From DASPWW01 sp963803425 (GTDB lineage Bacteria; Actinomycetota; Thermoleophilia; Solirubrobacterales; 70-9): a stretch of DNA of 64,000 nt. The position numbers were made by a program, and so were the translations under genes. Location of the stretch: contig CAWDMA010000001.1 of NCBI GenBank assembly GCA_963803425.1, forward strand, positions 744,001 through 808,000, written 5' to 3'. The notes beneath the pieces are model-generated. The model did no database searches. It worked only from the letters and a program-made list of their open reading frames with translations, and had not been told where the DNA came from. Positions 28,001-38,484 of the stretch are shown piece after piece; the stretch's first letter is position 1, and each line of letters opens with the position of its first letter.

Positions 28001-28437
28001 AGCGCACGCTCTTCGCCGATTCCCATCGACGAGTGCGGATCGAACGAAGTACGGGGCGTCAGGGAGATGAAGTTGAGCTTCTTGTGGCGAAGGTCGTTGA
28101 TGACGCGAGGGAGCAGCGTCAAGCGGGTGGGTCGTGCGTACTCTTGGCCCTCGATCACCCTGAGGCGGTTGACGTTTTGGCTCGCGATCTCCGCGTTCGA
28201 GCAGATGTAGACGACGTCGAGGCGCTCCGTGGTCTCCCATAGCTCGTTGAGGGCGAGGGCGGTGACCCCCTTTGCCACGAGCGTCTTGCCGAGCCCCACC
28301 TCATCGGCGACTAGGAAGCGATCCGTCGGGTTCTCGTCCAGATAGAAGCGTCGATGGACATGATTCACCGTTCGTCGCTGGAAGTCCTTGAGTCCGCCGA
28401 GGACCGCGGTCGGGTCGGGCCTGGTTTGTGGGCTCAT
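25093..28437 (-). CDS. Large SNF2-type DEAD/DEAH helicase of the island operon
   Basis: A 1114-residue superfamily-2 helicase. ATG 28437 overlaps the stop of the PLD gene (ATGA). Motif I is VADEVGLGKTLVAKG (~46-60), motif II LIILDEFQRF (DEFQ instead of DEAH, ~270), motif III LLLSATPYK, and the C-terminal RecA lobe has TTSVGQEGLDFHLY with LPSNPVDLEQREGRVHRYKG (~950). Between the lobes lies a ~500-residue helical insert. These features resemble the helicases of DISARM-type systems and the HepA/RapA group. It is the last gene of the five-gene operon. Probably it translocates on invading DNA, with the PLD protein as nuclease. Confidence 0.85.
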   Translation of the reverse strand: MSPQTRPDPTAVLGGLKDFQRRTVNHVHRRFYLDENPTDRFLVADEVGLGKTLVAKGVTALALNELWETTERLDVVYICSNAEIASQNVNRLRVIEGQEYARPTRLTLLPRVINDLRHKKLNFISLTPRTSFDPHSSMGIGEERALLYLMLKDHWGLRRRTPLNILRAYMSPGGFDGKVRWLKDEARIDEGLQDGFLSALDDAANASRAEGTPTLRSRFEALMDPFRVGGRDRVKDPEALDEQRRVIRDLRRLLAEACVEALEPDLIILDEFQRFKSLLDQDTEAGELADQLFRYVDPNTGQAARTLLLSATPYKAYATRHDPDGASHYEDFIATAEFLLQERTEVDELRDHLTEFRSLILRWDGDAQKRMSAVKDAIEATLGQVMSRTERLGASADRNGMLQQVPSRGLRLLPSDLSGYVTTQQVSKIVEDRDPLEYWKSSPYLLNLMDGYKLKREFGELVDVGPASPDYQELVSVLANGADGLLSWREVSRYSSIDPGNARLRSLAEETLGRGVWRLLWLPSALPYYSPAGPYAEADIDTFTKRLVFSSWAVVPKAVSILLSYEAERAMTTLRDGKARNTADARKKRGQLLNVTASKGRLTGMPVLGFLYPSFSLAELADPAELAAEAGTRPTQDQALEAVSQRVRGELEEIVARNSKRPERDARWYWAAPLLLDAGRDEQVARAWLADPELPTKWAADQEEAGAAQHWREHIGLALEAVSDQLDKPLGAPPDGLIEVVARMALAAPGTTALRALARASELDAPHREPRLRTAAARVAWAFRTLFNTPEVSELIRGLYKQGTFWREALRYCVDGGLQAVLDEYAHVLRESEGYVSGSLTPEIAARIAERMREAISIRTTRASVDVIQARNSVIKVNVERMRARFALRFGDQHGDDGAVLARSDNVRAAFNSPFWPFVLATTSVGQEGLDFHLYCHAVVHWNLPSNPVDLEQREGRVHRYKGHAVRKNLAARYGESVLEERPEDPWHRVFELGERDRPPDQSELWPYWIYVADGGGQNGRRGSAVIERHVPALPFSRDQQRLDDLRRSLTLYRSVLGQARQEDLVRLLADRVDDAERTEVAELLQIDLTPPERPQLELNLMSPPPTEGGGPDG

Positions 28438-30352
28438 GCGGAAGCCTCCAATGCGCGCCACGCTTCGCGAATCGGCTCCCAGACCTCGATCAGCTCTTCT
28501 GGGAGCAGCTTTCTCCCGGCATCGGTAGCGGACAAATCGTCTATGAGCCGATTCACGCGCTCGAGACGGGAAGGATCTCGCGCGAGCGCCGTCACCAGGC
28601 TCTCGAAGAGCGGGAACTCGAACTCATACGCGGGTTCGTCGCCGTTTGTCCGGTGGGTCTCGCCGGTCAATGCGTCGATCAGCTCGGGTGAAGCGGCTGC
28701 GTCGGTGTCCGGGTCGGAGAGCAAGAACATCAGGTAGCGGAGCAGCTGTTCCGCCGATCCGATCACGCTCCGGACGACTGCCGCGTCCCGATCATCCGGC
28801 GCTCCGCGCAGAGTCGCGAGGAGGGTGATGTCCCGCTCCACCGTCGCTGAGCCGACCTTGGCTTGGATCCGACAACCTAGAAAGCGACTGAGCTGCCCAG
28901 CTTCGAGCGGGGCCCAGCGACAATCGCACGACGGCTGCAGCGGCACCGCTCGATCGCGGCTCAGCGTGATGGGCCATACCTCGATCGAGACGGTTTCCGG
29001 AGCGTCTTGCGGCAGGCCATCCGGACATGCAAGCCCGAGCTCGTAGCGGACCTCATCGTTCTCGGCAGCCTGAGCTGACGCCGTGAGCTCTAGACGCGCA
29101 CTCCCCAGGGCATGCGCGACCCCGTCCACGAGTCGTTCCGCTTTGAGTTGATCCTCGTCCGGAGAGTGATCCGGATCGCGCACATACGGCTGGAGGAGAC
29201 CAGCCAACCCGGTCTTGTCGTCTCCGAGGATCGCGTTAATCCCGCAGCGCCTTCTCTTGCCTATGAGCTCCACCAGAAACTCGACGTTGCTGGTGAACGC
29301 GGCCGAAGTAGCGTTCGCCGAGCCGACCCACACCGTGCTGTGCCTTCCGGCATCGGCTACGTACAACTTCGCATGGAGACCTCTCAGCGCGCCGCCCGCG
29401 GAGTCAGCGAGGCGATCGCGCTCCCAAGCCGCCCCGCCGGCGCCGTTGATCGCGGCCTCTTCCTCTTCCGCTCCGGATTCGGGAAACGCCAGATCGCTGA
29501 GCACCTTCACAGTCTCGAACTCGCCGAGTACGTCGGCGTCCAATCCGTCGAGCTCGTCCTGCGAGCTGACAAGCACAGCGTCGGGTGATGCAACCCGCTT
29601 CAGCATTCCCGCGGTCAGAAAGGGCGAGATCACAAGCATCCGATCGCGCCGCCCCTGAAACGGATCCCTGCTCCCACCATCGACGCCTAGCGGATGGAAC
29701 AGAATCTCATCGAAGCCGTCGGGGCGTTCGAACTCCACTCGGGCGATCTCGGCGGCGATCCGGTCGACAGCTGCTTTCCGCTCGGGCTCCATGGCGACGG
29801 GTCCGGCGTCGCCTATCTGTACAAGCCCGGTGAGGAATCGCGCGAGGGGCCGTTGGCCCGCACTGCTGTATCTCGCCGTCGCAGCTCACCGTCGAGGGAG
29901 AGAAGGATGTCCCACGAGCGGTCGTAGGTCAGGTTCCGACTCGCGCACAGTAGCCGGTAGAGGATCGGGTCGCCGGTCCCCTCGTTGGGAGCGAATCGGA
30001 GCACCCAGACCTTGGGATGGAAGATGCCGCCACGCGGTGCGGAGACAGGGTGCACCGTGTTCTCGAGGAATGCGAACAGGTTCCGCTGAGAGGCTGGCAC
30101 GCCAATCTCGCCGGCCTGACACAGAACCGTGAGCTGGTCAGCATTTCGGCGCACAGCTTCGAGCAGACCGACCGGATCCACCCGCGGCCTACCGCCTCGC
30201 TCATCCCAGTCGTGAAAGGTGAGCGCCAGCGGTATTGACAGCAAGGCGGTCAGGTCCAGGGAGTACGTCGTGATCAGAGCGTGGTCGAGCCTGTACCCCA
30301 GTGGCGGGCGGACAGCCTCGACCAACAGCGTCCGGTCTCCCTGGCTAAGCAA
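28434..30352 (-). CDS. Two-HKD phospholipase-D-like nuclease (one frameshift)
   Basis: The reading starts at TTG 30352, inside the end of the DUF6361 gene, and after a single missing base at the run near 29850 continues to 28434, ~639 residues. It holds two PLD half-sites: GIFHPKVWVLRF (H~112) with ASRNLTYDRSWDI, and RGLHAKLYVADA (H~327) with VGSANATSAAFTSNVEFLVE. The second half is a beta-rich region and a helical C-terminus. PLD-fold proteins in defence systems are often endonucleases (for example DrmC). Adding one C at the run restores ANGPLARFLTGLVQIGDAG across the gap, so the shift looks like a sequence error. Confidence 0.8.
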
Positions 30353-31622
30353 CCGCCTCCACCTCAGCAGCGTCGGTGCCGCGAGCGAGCCCGTCCTCGA
30401 TGTCGATCAGGTGCCGCTGGCTGATTGACCACCGAAAGTTCAGTCGGAATGCCCCAGCCCCGCCCCAGGCTTCGAGCGCGCTTCGGTTTCCGAGCCGAGC
30501 GTGGCCGCGCTTCAACTGGCTCTCCCGGGCTTTGATCCGCTCGCGGGCGTTGACGTCATCCGAGAGCGCCCGGCGATTGCCATCAAGCGCGCGGTCGCAC
30601 CAGTCCTCGACGAAGTCCTTCTCTCGCCGCGATGGCACGTGGGGGTTCACCTCGCCCACCGTCGTCCAAAAACTCTCCAGCGTTGATCGCCACTCCCTGA
30701 GCTCTTCGCGGCGACTGTGGACTTCGTCCTGCCACAGATCAAGCGCCTCACGATGGTCCCGCTCGATGGGATCCCGCTGGGCCTCCTCAGCGACCATGAT
30801 GATGTAGAGAATCAGCGCTCCGAAAGCCATCAGGGAGAAGCGCTCGGCGTGTTCTACGACGGCCCGGTTCTGATGGTCGAGCGCTGAGAGTTCAGCGGCC
30901 GGAAGCTCCCACACGAACTCCGCCTTGCCGGCCCCCGCGCCGGCGAGAAGGAGCTGCGCGAGCGCCGAGCCGGGCTGACTGACCGATATCCGCTCACGTA
31001 GGTATTCCGCCTCGTTTGGCCTGAGCGCGAGGCTCGCCACGTCGAGCAGCCCCGCGGGCGCCTTAGGAACGGGATCCCACCATGAGCCGACGGCCCCCGG
31101 AAGTGGTTCGCCATCGTCATCGCGCTGAATGTCGCGAAGGCTCGTCCGGGCCAGAAAGCGATGGTAGGCGGCTCGCGTGCCCGGAGCACGGCGAATCCTC
31201 CATTTGTGGAGACCCTGCCAGTAGGCCTGGCTGGGGAGCTGTACGAGAGCTGCGCCGGCGCTGACTCCGATGATTCCCTCTGTGTCGAGGGGGGTGCCGT
31301 CTCCGAGCTCGTTGCCGTCGAGTTCGCGTTGCCGCTTGAGAGCGCTGATCAGCTGTGCCTCCCTCATCCGTGCCCGGTCGGATGGATTCGCTACGGGCGA
31401 CTCAGCCTCGAGCCCCTGGTAGATCCATGGAACGAAGAGGAAGTACCGGGCTCGTGTGTGCAGTGTGCTCGTCCCCGGGAAGAGCAGGTCGGCCAATGCG
31501 TCTCTGATCCGTCCGAAGCCAAGCTCGTCGCGCGTACCCGGCTCCTCGAGCAGGCGGATGATCTCTTGTGTCTGACGTCGCTCAGACTCGGAGTGGGCGA
31601 GCCAGGTCAGGGTCGAGGCCAA
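30345..31622 (-). CDS. DUF6361 family protein of the island operon
   Basis: A 425-residue protein starting at TTG 31622, five bases behind the AddA-like stop. The N-terminus matches DUF6361 as I know it: LTWLAHSESERRQTQEIIRL, RDELGFGRIRDALADLLFPG, TSTLHTRARYFLFVPWIYQG. The rest is helical with one hydrophobic stretch near the middle (FSLMAFGALILYIIMVAEEA). DUF6361 genes are recurrent neighbours of PLD and helicase genes, which fits here. Biochemistry unknown; as it has no nuclease or ATPase motif it is a candidate for target recognition or scaffolding. Confidence 0.75.
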   Translation of the reverse strand: MASTLTWLAHSESERRQTQEIIRLLEEPGTRDELGFGRIRDALADLLFPGTSTLHTRARYFLFVPWIYQGLEAESPVANPSDRARMREAQLISALKRQRELDGNELGDGTPLDTEGIIGVSAGAALVQLPSQAYWQGLHKWRIRRAPGTRAAYHRFLARTSLRDIQRDDDGEPLPGAVGSWWDPVPKAPAGLLDVASLALRPNEAEYLRERISVSQPGSALAQLLLAGAGAGKAEFVWELPAAELSALDHQNRAVVEHAERFSLMAFGALILYIIMVAEEAQRDPIERDHREALDLWQDEVHSRREELREWRSTLESFWTTVGEVNPHVPSRREKDFVEDWCDRALDGNRRALSDDVNARERIKARESQLKRGHARLGNRSALEAWGGAGAFRLNFRWSISQRHLIDIEDGLARGTDAAEVEAVA

Positions 31623-31627
31623 CTCGC

Positions 31628-34600
31628 TTAGTCCTCGCTCGATGAGGTCTGCAGGCTTACCTCCGCGTCGGCACGACAGAAGACGAAAACGACTTCGGGT
31701 ACGGGAAGTCGCGTCGAGCTTGCGAGTGCGTGTGCGTAGACGTCCGCCTGGCCGGAATGGTGCTCGGCGGCGTGTTGCTGTACGTGCTCGGTATCGACCA
31801 TGTCTGTCTTGAAGTCGACGGCGACTAGATCATCTCCGTCCCGGAACACCAGGTCAACCCGGCCCGTTGCGAAGCCTCCGTCCCAGGGAACGGTGAAGGG
31901 GACCTCGCGTTGGATGGTGTTGGATTCGATCGCTCGCTTGACCGTCGGGCTCTCGAGACAACGCACGGCAAGCTGCCGAACCTCCTGCGCATGATCGGAT
32001 AGGCCGGCCTCGGCACACACGCTGTCGACGACCCCGTCAAGATCCTCCGCGTCGGGCAGCGAGACCCGCTCCATCACGAGGTGAAGCGCGTCGCCGATCG
32101 GGAGCGGCGGTCCCTCGGAGACGAGCAGCGCTGACGCGGAGTGTGACGCCTCGGCGGCGAGCGGCCGCGACGCTGCGCTCGACGCTCGAGGCGACCGTCA
32201 GCTCGAGTTCCTTTCTGGCCTCGCTTGACGACTTCCTCGCGCGTTGGCGGACCAGTACCTCGCGCTCGCTCGAGCTCCGCGGATCGATCCGCCTTCGCGG
32301 CTTGCGCCGCTTGCTTCGGCGGTCGGCGGCGGCTCGATGCCGCTCAGCGTCGAGCAGCCAGACGTCCGTCGACCTCGATCTCATGCCCGGCGTCCTCGGG
32401 TAGCAGGGGCTCGCAGCGACTGCAGCAAGGACTCCCGGCGAGCCCTGCCGCTGAAGTGCGGGCACGATCAGGTGGTCGCGCGCCCGTGTGGCGGCGACGT
32501 ACAGCAGCCGAATCCGCTCGGCGTCCTGGGCCGCTTCCTCCTGGTCCCAGCGCTCCTCGTAGCCCGGAGTCGCGAAGTGGCCGAGCGCGGCTGCCGCCGC
32601 TTCCGACCCGGAAGTGGAGGCGGCTGGTGCTCCTCGTCGGGTACCGGCTCCTGTCGTGCTGCGGGCGACCGCCAGGTTGGCGAGGACGACGATCGGGAAC
32701 TCGAGACCCTTCGAGCCGTGCATCGTCATCAGGCGCACGACGTCGTCGGTCTCCTCGGCGATGCCCGCATCGACTCCTCGCCTCGTGTCTCGGTGCTATC
32801 GACGAGCCAGCGGGTGAACGCGCGCAGGCCGCCGCCGCCGGCGGCGCTGAACGCCCGGGCCTGGTCGACGACGGCGAGCAGGTTGGCCGCCGCCTGCGGG
32901 CCGTCGGGCTGTGTCAAGCGCGAACTCGACCAGCCGGCTCGCGCTCGACGACCTGCTTGTACGAGCTCGGCGAGGCGTGCAGCGGCCGCGGCGCGCGGTG
33001 AAGGTCGCGCAGCATCGCGAGCGCGTCCGCCACGGGCTCGCGAGCTCGCTCTCGCCGTCGGGGCGGTAGTCCCAGCGTCCCCCCGGTGGCCCGGTGGATC
33101 GACGAGGTCGTCGTCGGAGCAGCCGAACAGCGCTGAGCGCAGCGCCGCCGAACACGCTGAGGCGGTCGGTCGGGTCGTCGATCGCGTGCAGGAGCGAGAT
33201 CAGGTCGCGCACCTCCTGGCGGCGGAAGTAGTCCCGGCTGCCCTCGTGGCGGTAGGGGACGCCGGCGGCGCGAGCGCCTCCTCGTAGGCGCTCGAGCCCG
33301 GTGCGCGCCGGGAGCAGGATCGCCACGTCGCGCCAGGTGCGCGGGTCGCAACTCGCCGCTCGCCTGGTCGCGCACCGGCCAGGGTCGCGTCTCCGATCGG
33401 CGTCGTGGAGCAGCGCGGCGACGGCGCCTCGACTCGTACTCGCGGATCTCGTCGGCGTGCATGCCCTCGTCGATCGCCGCGGACGACCACGACCGGCGGG
33501 CGATCGGGTCGGGCAAGCGCGCGAGCTGCTGGGCTGCGAGGCGGACGTTGGCGGCTGCACCCCCTCCTGCTCGACCAGCAGCTCGGTCGAAGACGCCGTT
33601 GACCCACGCGATCAGCCCGGCGCCGAGCGGAAGTTCTGAATGATCTCGACGCAGGCCGTCGGCGAGCAGCTCGCGCTTCACCTCGTCGTAGATCGCGATG
33701 TCGGCGCGGCGGAAGCGGTAGATCGACTGCTTGGGGTCGCCGACCACGAAGAGCTTGCCCGGCGCCGGGCTCGAGGCTGCGCCAGTCGGTGCCATCCTGG
33801 CCGTCGCTCGTGAGAGGATCGCGATCTCGACCTGGATCGGGTCGGTGTCCTGGAACTCGTCGATCAGGAGCGCGGCGAAGCGCCGCTGGAAGTAGCGGCG
33901 GACCTCGAGGTCGGTCGCGGAGCAGGTTGCGCGCCCAGATCAGCAGGTCGTCGAAGTCGGCGAGGCCCTTCGGCGCGGCGGTGCTCCTCGTAGTCGCGGA
34001 CGAACTGCTCGACATGTGGCAGACGCCGAGCAGCGCGCCGCTGCGCAGGCCGTCCTGAAGCCGCTCCCGGAGCGCCTCGTACTCCTCGAAGAGCTCCTTC
34101 ATCAGCGCGGCAGTCGCTCGGCGTCCTCCCAGTCGACCCTGGCTGCCCGGCGTTCTTCCGCACCTTGGGATGCCGCGCGCGACCAGGCGCTCCCGCGCGG
34201 CGGCGCGTGGTCCCCTCGACCTCAGCCGCTCGCGCGAAGCCGAACAGCTTCGTCGAGCTGGGGCAGCGCCCTTGTCCGTCCTCATCGACGCAGCGCCGCG
34301 CGATCGCGCTGCAGCTCGCGGCAGGCTTCTCCGAGCCAGTCGATCAGCTCGTCGGCGTTCGGCTGGCGGGCCGGGAAGCTGTCGAGCGGCAGCAGGAAGC
34401 GGAAGCGGTGGACGATCTCGGCCATCTCGCGAATCTCGTCGAGGCCGAAGCCGAGGTTGAGGCGCGTTGCGACCTCGGCGTGCGTCGCCGGCCATTAGCT
34501 CGTCGAGCCAGCCTCGTAGGCGTGGTCGAAGCCGAGGTCGCGCCTCGAGGTCGGCTGAGGACGCGGAAGCCGGGGTCGAGCCGCCTCGACCGGGCGCTCC

Positions 34601-34944
34601 CGCAGGAGGTCGCGGCGAAGGCATGGATCGTCTCGATGCGGGCGCGGTAGAGCGCGCGCCCGGCTGGCGAGGCGCGCGCGGCGGTCGCCGTCGGCTCGGT
34701 CGCGAGCGGCCTGCTCGAGCTCCTCCCGCACGCGGGCAGAAAGCTCGGCGGCGGCCTTCTCGGTGAAGGTGATCACCACGAGCTGGTCGACAGTCGCTCC
34801 GCCGCTCGCGAGCAACTCGACGATCCGGGCGACGAGCGACGTCGTCTTGCCGGTCCCGGCGCCCGCCTCGACGCAAGGTTGCGGTCGAGGCCGGTCCGGA
34901 TCTCGTCGCGTACCGGCTGGTCGATCGGTTGTCGAAGCGGGCAT
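31628..34944 (-). CDS. AddA-like UvrD helicase with C-terminal PD-(D/E)xK nuclease (heavily frameshifted)
   Basis: Starts at ATG 34944, overlapping the AddB-like stop (TGATG), and ends at TAA 31628-31630; ~1100 residues if repaired. In order: Walker A VEAGAGTGKTTSLVARIVEL and LVVITFTEKAAAELSARVRE (~34740-34870), FDDLLIWARNL, FVVGDPKQSIYRFRRADI (~33690-33760), VRLMTMHGSKGLEFPIVVLA (~32680-32740), DAERIRLLYVAATRARDHL, and the C-terminal RecB-type nuclease VDLVFRDGD..VAVDFKTD (~31800-31870). The frame changes many times between 32100 and 34944 while the motifs stay intact. An ATP-dependent helicase-nuclease of the AddA/AdnA type that resects DNA ends. Confidence 0.75.
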
Positions 34945-37900
34945 CACTCGATCTCCCTGAACTCGGCGAAGGCGAGCGCGCGCGGGTCTCCGACTTTCGC
35001 CTGATCGTCGGCGAAGCGGGCGGTGGGGCAGACGTCGTCGAAGTCGCAGCACTTGCAGTGGCGCTCCTCGTCAAGGGCCACGTGGAATACGCCGGCGTGA
35101 ATCGCCTGCGCGAACTCGGCCAGAAGGCGCTCGAAGTCGGCGCGGCGCTCGCGAAGGTCCTCGCCACTGAAGCGCGACGTGCTCAAAGCCGCCCCGGCGG
35201 GTCGAGAAATGGTATTCGGCGCTGCCGCCGTCGGGCGCGATCCCGTGAGCTCCGCGCCGGCGTAAAGGTAGATCGGAAGCTGGAGCGCGCTGGCCGCCGT
35301 TCAAGTCGCGCCGCTCCATCGGCTTGTCCGCACTTTGCCGGTCTTGTAGTCGATCACCCGGAAGCGGCGTCTCGGTCCTCGTTCCAGTTGAGACGGTCGA
35401 TCCGGCCGCCGACCCTGAGCGTCGGCTCCCTGGGCTGTGATCTCGAGCGGCTCATCCCGCGAGAGGTCGCCCTCGCTCGTCGCTCGGGTAGCGCGTCCCG
35501 AAGCCGACCTCGAAGTCGCCCGTCGGGCAGCTCGTGAAACGTCGGGTCCTCGCCGCTCGTCCTCGAGCCAGCGATTCAGGTCCTCGCGCAGCTCGCCGCG
35601 GTCGTAGCCGCCACATGAGCTGGTAGCCGGTCTCGCCGCGAGCCTCGGCACGGTCGAATTCATCGTCGGCGATCGCGAGCAGGCGCGCTTGCTCGCCCGG
35701 CCCATGCAGGAGCACCTCGCCCTCGGCGGGCGGCTCGCGAGGAACCGCTGGAGGATGCGGTGGATGAGCGTGCCCCGGTCGAGCGGCTGAGATCGCGGAT
35801 CGTCTCCTCCGGCTCCTGCGACCGGCTTCACGCGAGCACGTTGCCGAGGAAGTAGCGGTGCGGGCAGCCGGCGTAGGTCTCGAGGCTTGAGGGCTGACGA
35901 GCAGTCCGGCGGGCGCAGCGCGTGCGAGCTGCTGCGAGGCGTCGGCGCTCGAGGACCCCGTCGTACGGAGTGAGCTTCCGCTCGAAGCGGCGCGTCGCGC
36001 CGTCGAAGCGCGCGCTCGACCCGCGGGTCGGCGCGGTGAGCGCCGCGCGCCCGACGTTCGCGGTCGCTGCTCGATCAGAGTGCGGTCGTGCTCCCGATGC
36101 GCTGAGAGCGACGTCGAGGGTGCTCGGCCCCGATCCGGCTGCCGGAGACGCGCTGGTAGAGCGACGGCGGCGAGGTCGTCGACCTCCTCGGCCGGGACGC
36201 GCCTCGCCGAGGACGGCCTCCGCCAGCGGCACGGAAGAAGCGACGAGGGAAGCTGCGGGCGGCCTCGCCGGTGCCCTTGCGCGGGATAGCTGACGAGCAG
36301 CCGCTCGCGTGCAGCGCGACGGCGGCGAGCGCGAACTGGAGCGGCTCCGGGTCCGGGCCGAGGACGCGGAAAGGGACGGCGCGTTGCCCGCGCTCGTTCA
36401 GACGCTCGCGCTCGTCGTCGAGCAGGAGCGGGTCGGGTCGGGCGGCGGCGGGAAGGAGCGCTCGGAGAGCGCCGACGATCGCGACGGCGCGGAAGCGCAG
36501 GTGGCGCAGGGAGTTGACGTCGAGCACGTTGATGCCGCGGCGCGCCAAAGGCGCCCGGGCGGCTGCCCAGGACCTCCTCGCTGCGCAGGTTCTCGATCGC
36601 GCCGCGACGATCTCTGCGGAAGCGTCGAAGGTGGTCTCGCGCCGAGCGCGTCGAACCGCGCAAGTCCCTCGAGCGGGTCGAGCATCGGATCTGGATCATA
36701 GACGTAGCGGCGAAGGAGGCGGCGGAGGGACGCGAGGTGCGTCCGACCAGGCGCCTCGTGCGCGTGATCGGCGAGCGCGGCGGCGAGGTCGCTGACGAAG
36801 CGGCGGAGGCTGTCGGCGTGCTCGAGCATTGCTCGCGTCGCCACTCGTGCTCGCTCTTCGCGCAGCTTCTCGCGCGGGCGTCTCGAGCCGCTCCTGCCAC
36901 TGCTCGAGTCCACGCGACGATGCCTGCGTCGCGCGAGAGCCTGTCCCAGCGGGCGGCAGGGCGCCGTACTGCTCGCGGGTCGCCTTCGGGCAGGCGCGCG
37001 TCGGTCACGAAGTCCATGACCGCGCGCCGCTCGAGATCGAGCCGATCAGGTCGATCAGCGCCAGACGCGCCGGCCGAGCGGACGCTCGGCCAGCGGCGTT
37101 CCCTCGTGAAGGTAGAGCGGGATCTCCGCCTCGCCGAAGACCGACTCGACGATCGGGCGGTAGGCCTCCGGGTGACGGTAGGCGATCGCCATCTCGTGGA
37201 AGCGGATTCCCTCTCGCGCCCAGCGCGAGGCAGGTGCGGGCGACCTCGCGGACCTCGCGGGTGGGGTCGGGGCCGGAGAGCAGGCGGAGCGTGCCGTCGA
37301 GAGCCGGGGCCGGGTCTGGCTGCTGGCTGTGGAAGAGGTTGCGGCGCGCGGCTGCCAGCGTGGTGTCCGGCTCCGGCGCCGGGTCAGCGAGCGAGCTCCG
37401 CGCCCCGCTCGTCGAGCCAGGCGCGGAAGTCCGCGTGCGCGGCGTCGGCGTCGGTGCCGGTCATCGGGAGGTAGGATGGTGATCGGGATGCGCTCGGCGA
37501 GGGCGGCGAGCACGCCGACGAAGCGCGTGCGGCGGCGTCCCAGACTCCGTAGACGAAGAGCGCGATGCACGGCGGCTCCTCGACGTCGGCGGCGAGCAGG
37601 CAGTCGTCTGGTCCGTAGAAGCCCCCGTCGGCGATCGAGGAACCTCGTGAACAGCTGCGCGAGCGCCGAGTCCTTGTCGCTGGTCTCGCAGCGACCCTCG
37701 ATCGCCGTCGCGAAGGCGTCGGCGTCGTAGCCGGCGGCTCGCAGCTCGCGGATCAGCTGGTACAGGGCGTCGGCGAACCCGGGGGTGTCCCGCACCGGCT
37801 CGAAGTAGCCGTCGTGGTCGACCGCGATCTCGCGCAGCAGGATCCGGTCGGCGAGCGGGGGGAGGGGGCGCTTGCCCTCGGCGCGATCATCCGCCGCTCG

Positions 37901-38127
37901 CCCAGCGCGAGCGCGAGCTCGCTCTGGGTGAGGAAGTGGACGTTGACGATCCCGTCGTTGAGCTCGGCCAGGCGCCGCTGCAGGTAGGGCCGCTGGAGCG
38001 TGCCGCCGATCAGCACGCCGATCGGTGCAAGCGGGTCAGCCTCGCGCCGCTCGCGCACCTCCGCCGCGAGCGCTCCCTCGAGCACGTCCGGTGCACCGGT
38101 AACGAGTCGCAACCGAGCCTCTCCCAC
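34944..38127 (-). CDS. AddB-like nuclease with Fe-S cysteine motif (heavily frameshifted)
   Basis: Starts at GTG 38127 (VGEARLRLVTGAPDVLEGAL, then LQRPYLQRRLAELNDGIVN). It contains helicase-like but degenerate domains, ending in a PD-(D/E)xK nuclease: LETYAGCPHRYFLGNVLA (first Fe-S Cys, ~35830), FRVIDYKTGKV (catalytic D and K, ~35340) and HCKCCDFDDVCP (remaining Cys, ~35030). This is the layout of AddB/RexB and related exonuclease subunits, ~1060 residues if repaired. Frame changes are frequent throughout, often at short G or C runs. It is the first gene of the five-gene operon; its product would pair with the AddA-like one as a heterodimer. Confidence 0.72.
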
Positions 38128-38235
38128 ACCTAGATCCGTCGCGGATGGGGACCGACCTCTGACGCGAGCCTACCGGCAAACGGTAATCGCTACCGGGGAG
38201 TGAGGGACCAGGAACCTCGGTTTACGTAGATATAC
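38128..38235 (-). promoter_or_regulatory. Candidate control region of the five-gene operon
   Basis: A gap of 108 bases upstream of the AddB-like gene, clearly AT-richer than its surroundings. Minus strand shows GTAGGTATATCTAC, with GTAG/CTAC arms, at ~38225-38238. It also holds CGGTAGCGATTACCG with perfect 5-bp arms (CGGTA/TACCG). These may be a promoter and operator; no known regulator site was matched. Confidence 0.4.
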
Positions 38236-38470
38236 CTACTGTTGGCGTCGTCTCGATGCGGCTTCAGATGCGGCGCTGCGTTCCATCGTGCCACCGTCAA
38301 CAATCGCTTGGGCTAGCTCACGAATACGTTGGCGCAGCTCTTCGAGCTCGGTTGCACGGAACGGCGGTCGGTCGCTGGCATCGCCGTGAGACGGTACGCG
38401 GGTCCGCCAGGCCAGCGAGCTCGCGTAATACGGCGACGGTCTTCTCGTGATCACGTTGTTCGATGTCCAT
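38236..38470 (-). CDS. Small helical protein upstream of the defence operon (one frameshift)
   Basis: ATG 38470 sits behind GGGAG. The frame reads MDIEQRDHEKTVAVLRELAG and LADPRT, then after a one-base shift near 38395 continues PSHGDASDRPPFRATELEEL and RQRIRELAQAIVDGG to the stop at 38236; ~78 residues. Highly charged and helical, no family recognised. Its place between a NERD helicase and the AddB-like gene suggests a regulator or antitoxin-like partner, which is only inference. Confidence 0.45.
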
Positions 38471-38484
38471 CTCTCACTCCCAGC

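Noticed and set aside
25093..28437. DrmA or DrmD of DISARM
   Set aside because: It shares the SF2 helicase layout, but it is on the opposite strand from drmB/drmC, coupled to different genes, and I see no clear DrmA/DrmD-specific match. Kept as a separate helicase.
31628..38127. AddAB-like genes as true pseudogenes
   Set aside because: All catalytic and Fe-S motifs persist in order despite very many shifts, which fits sequence errors better than decay.
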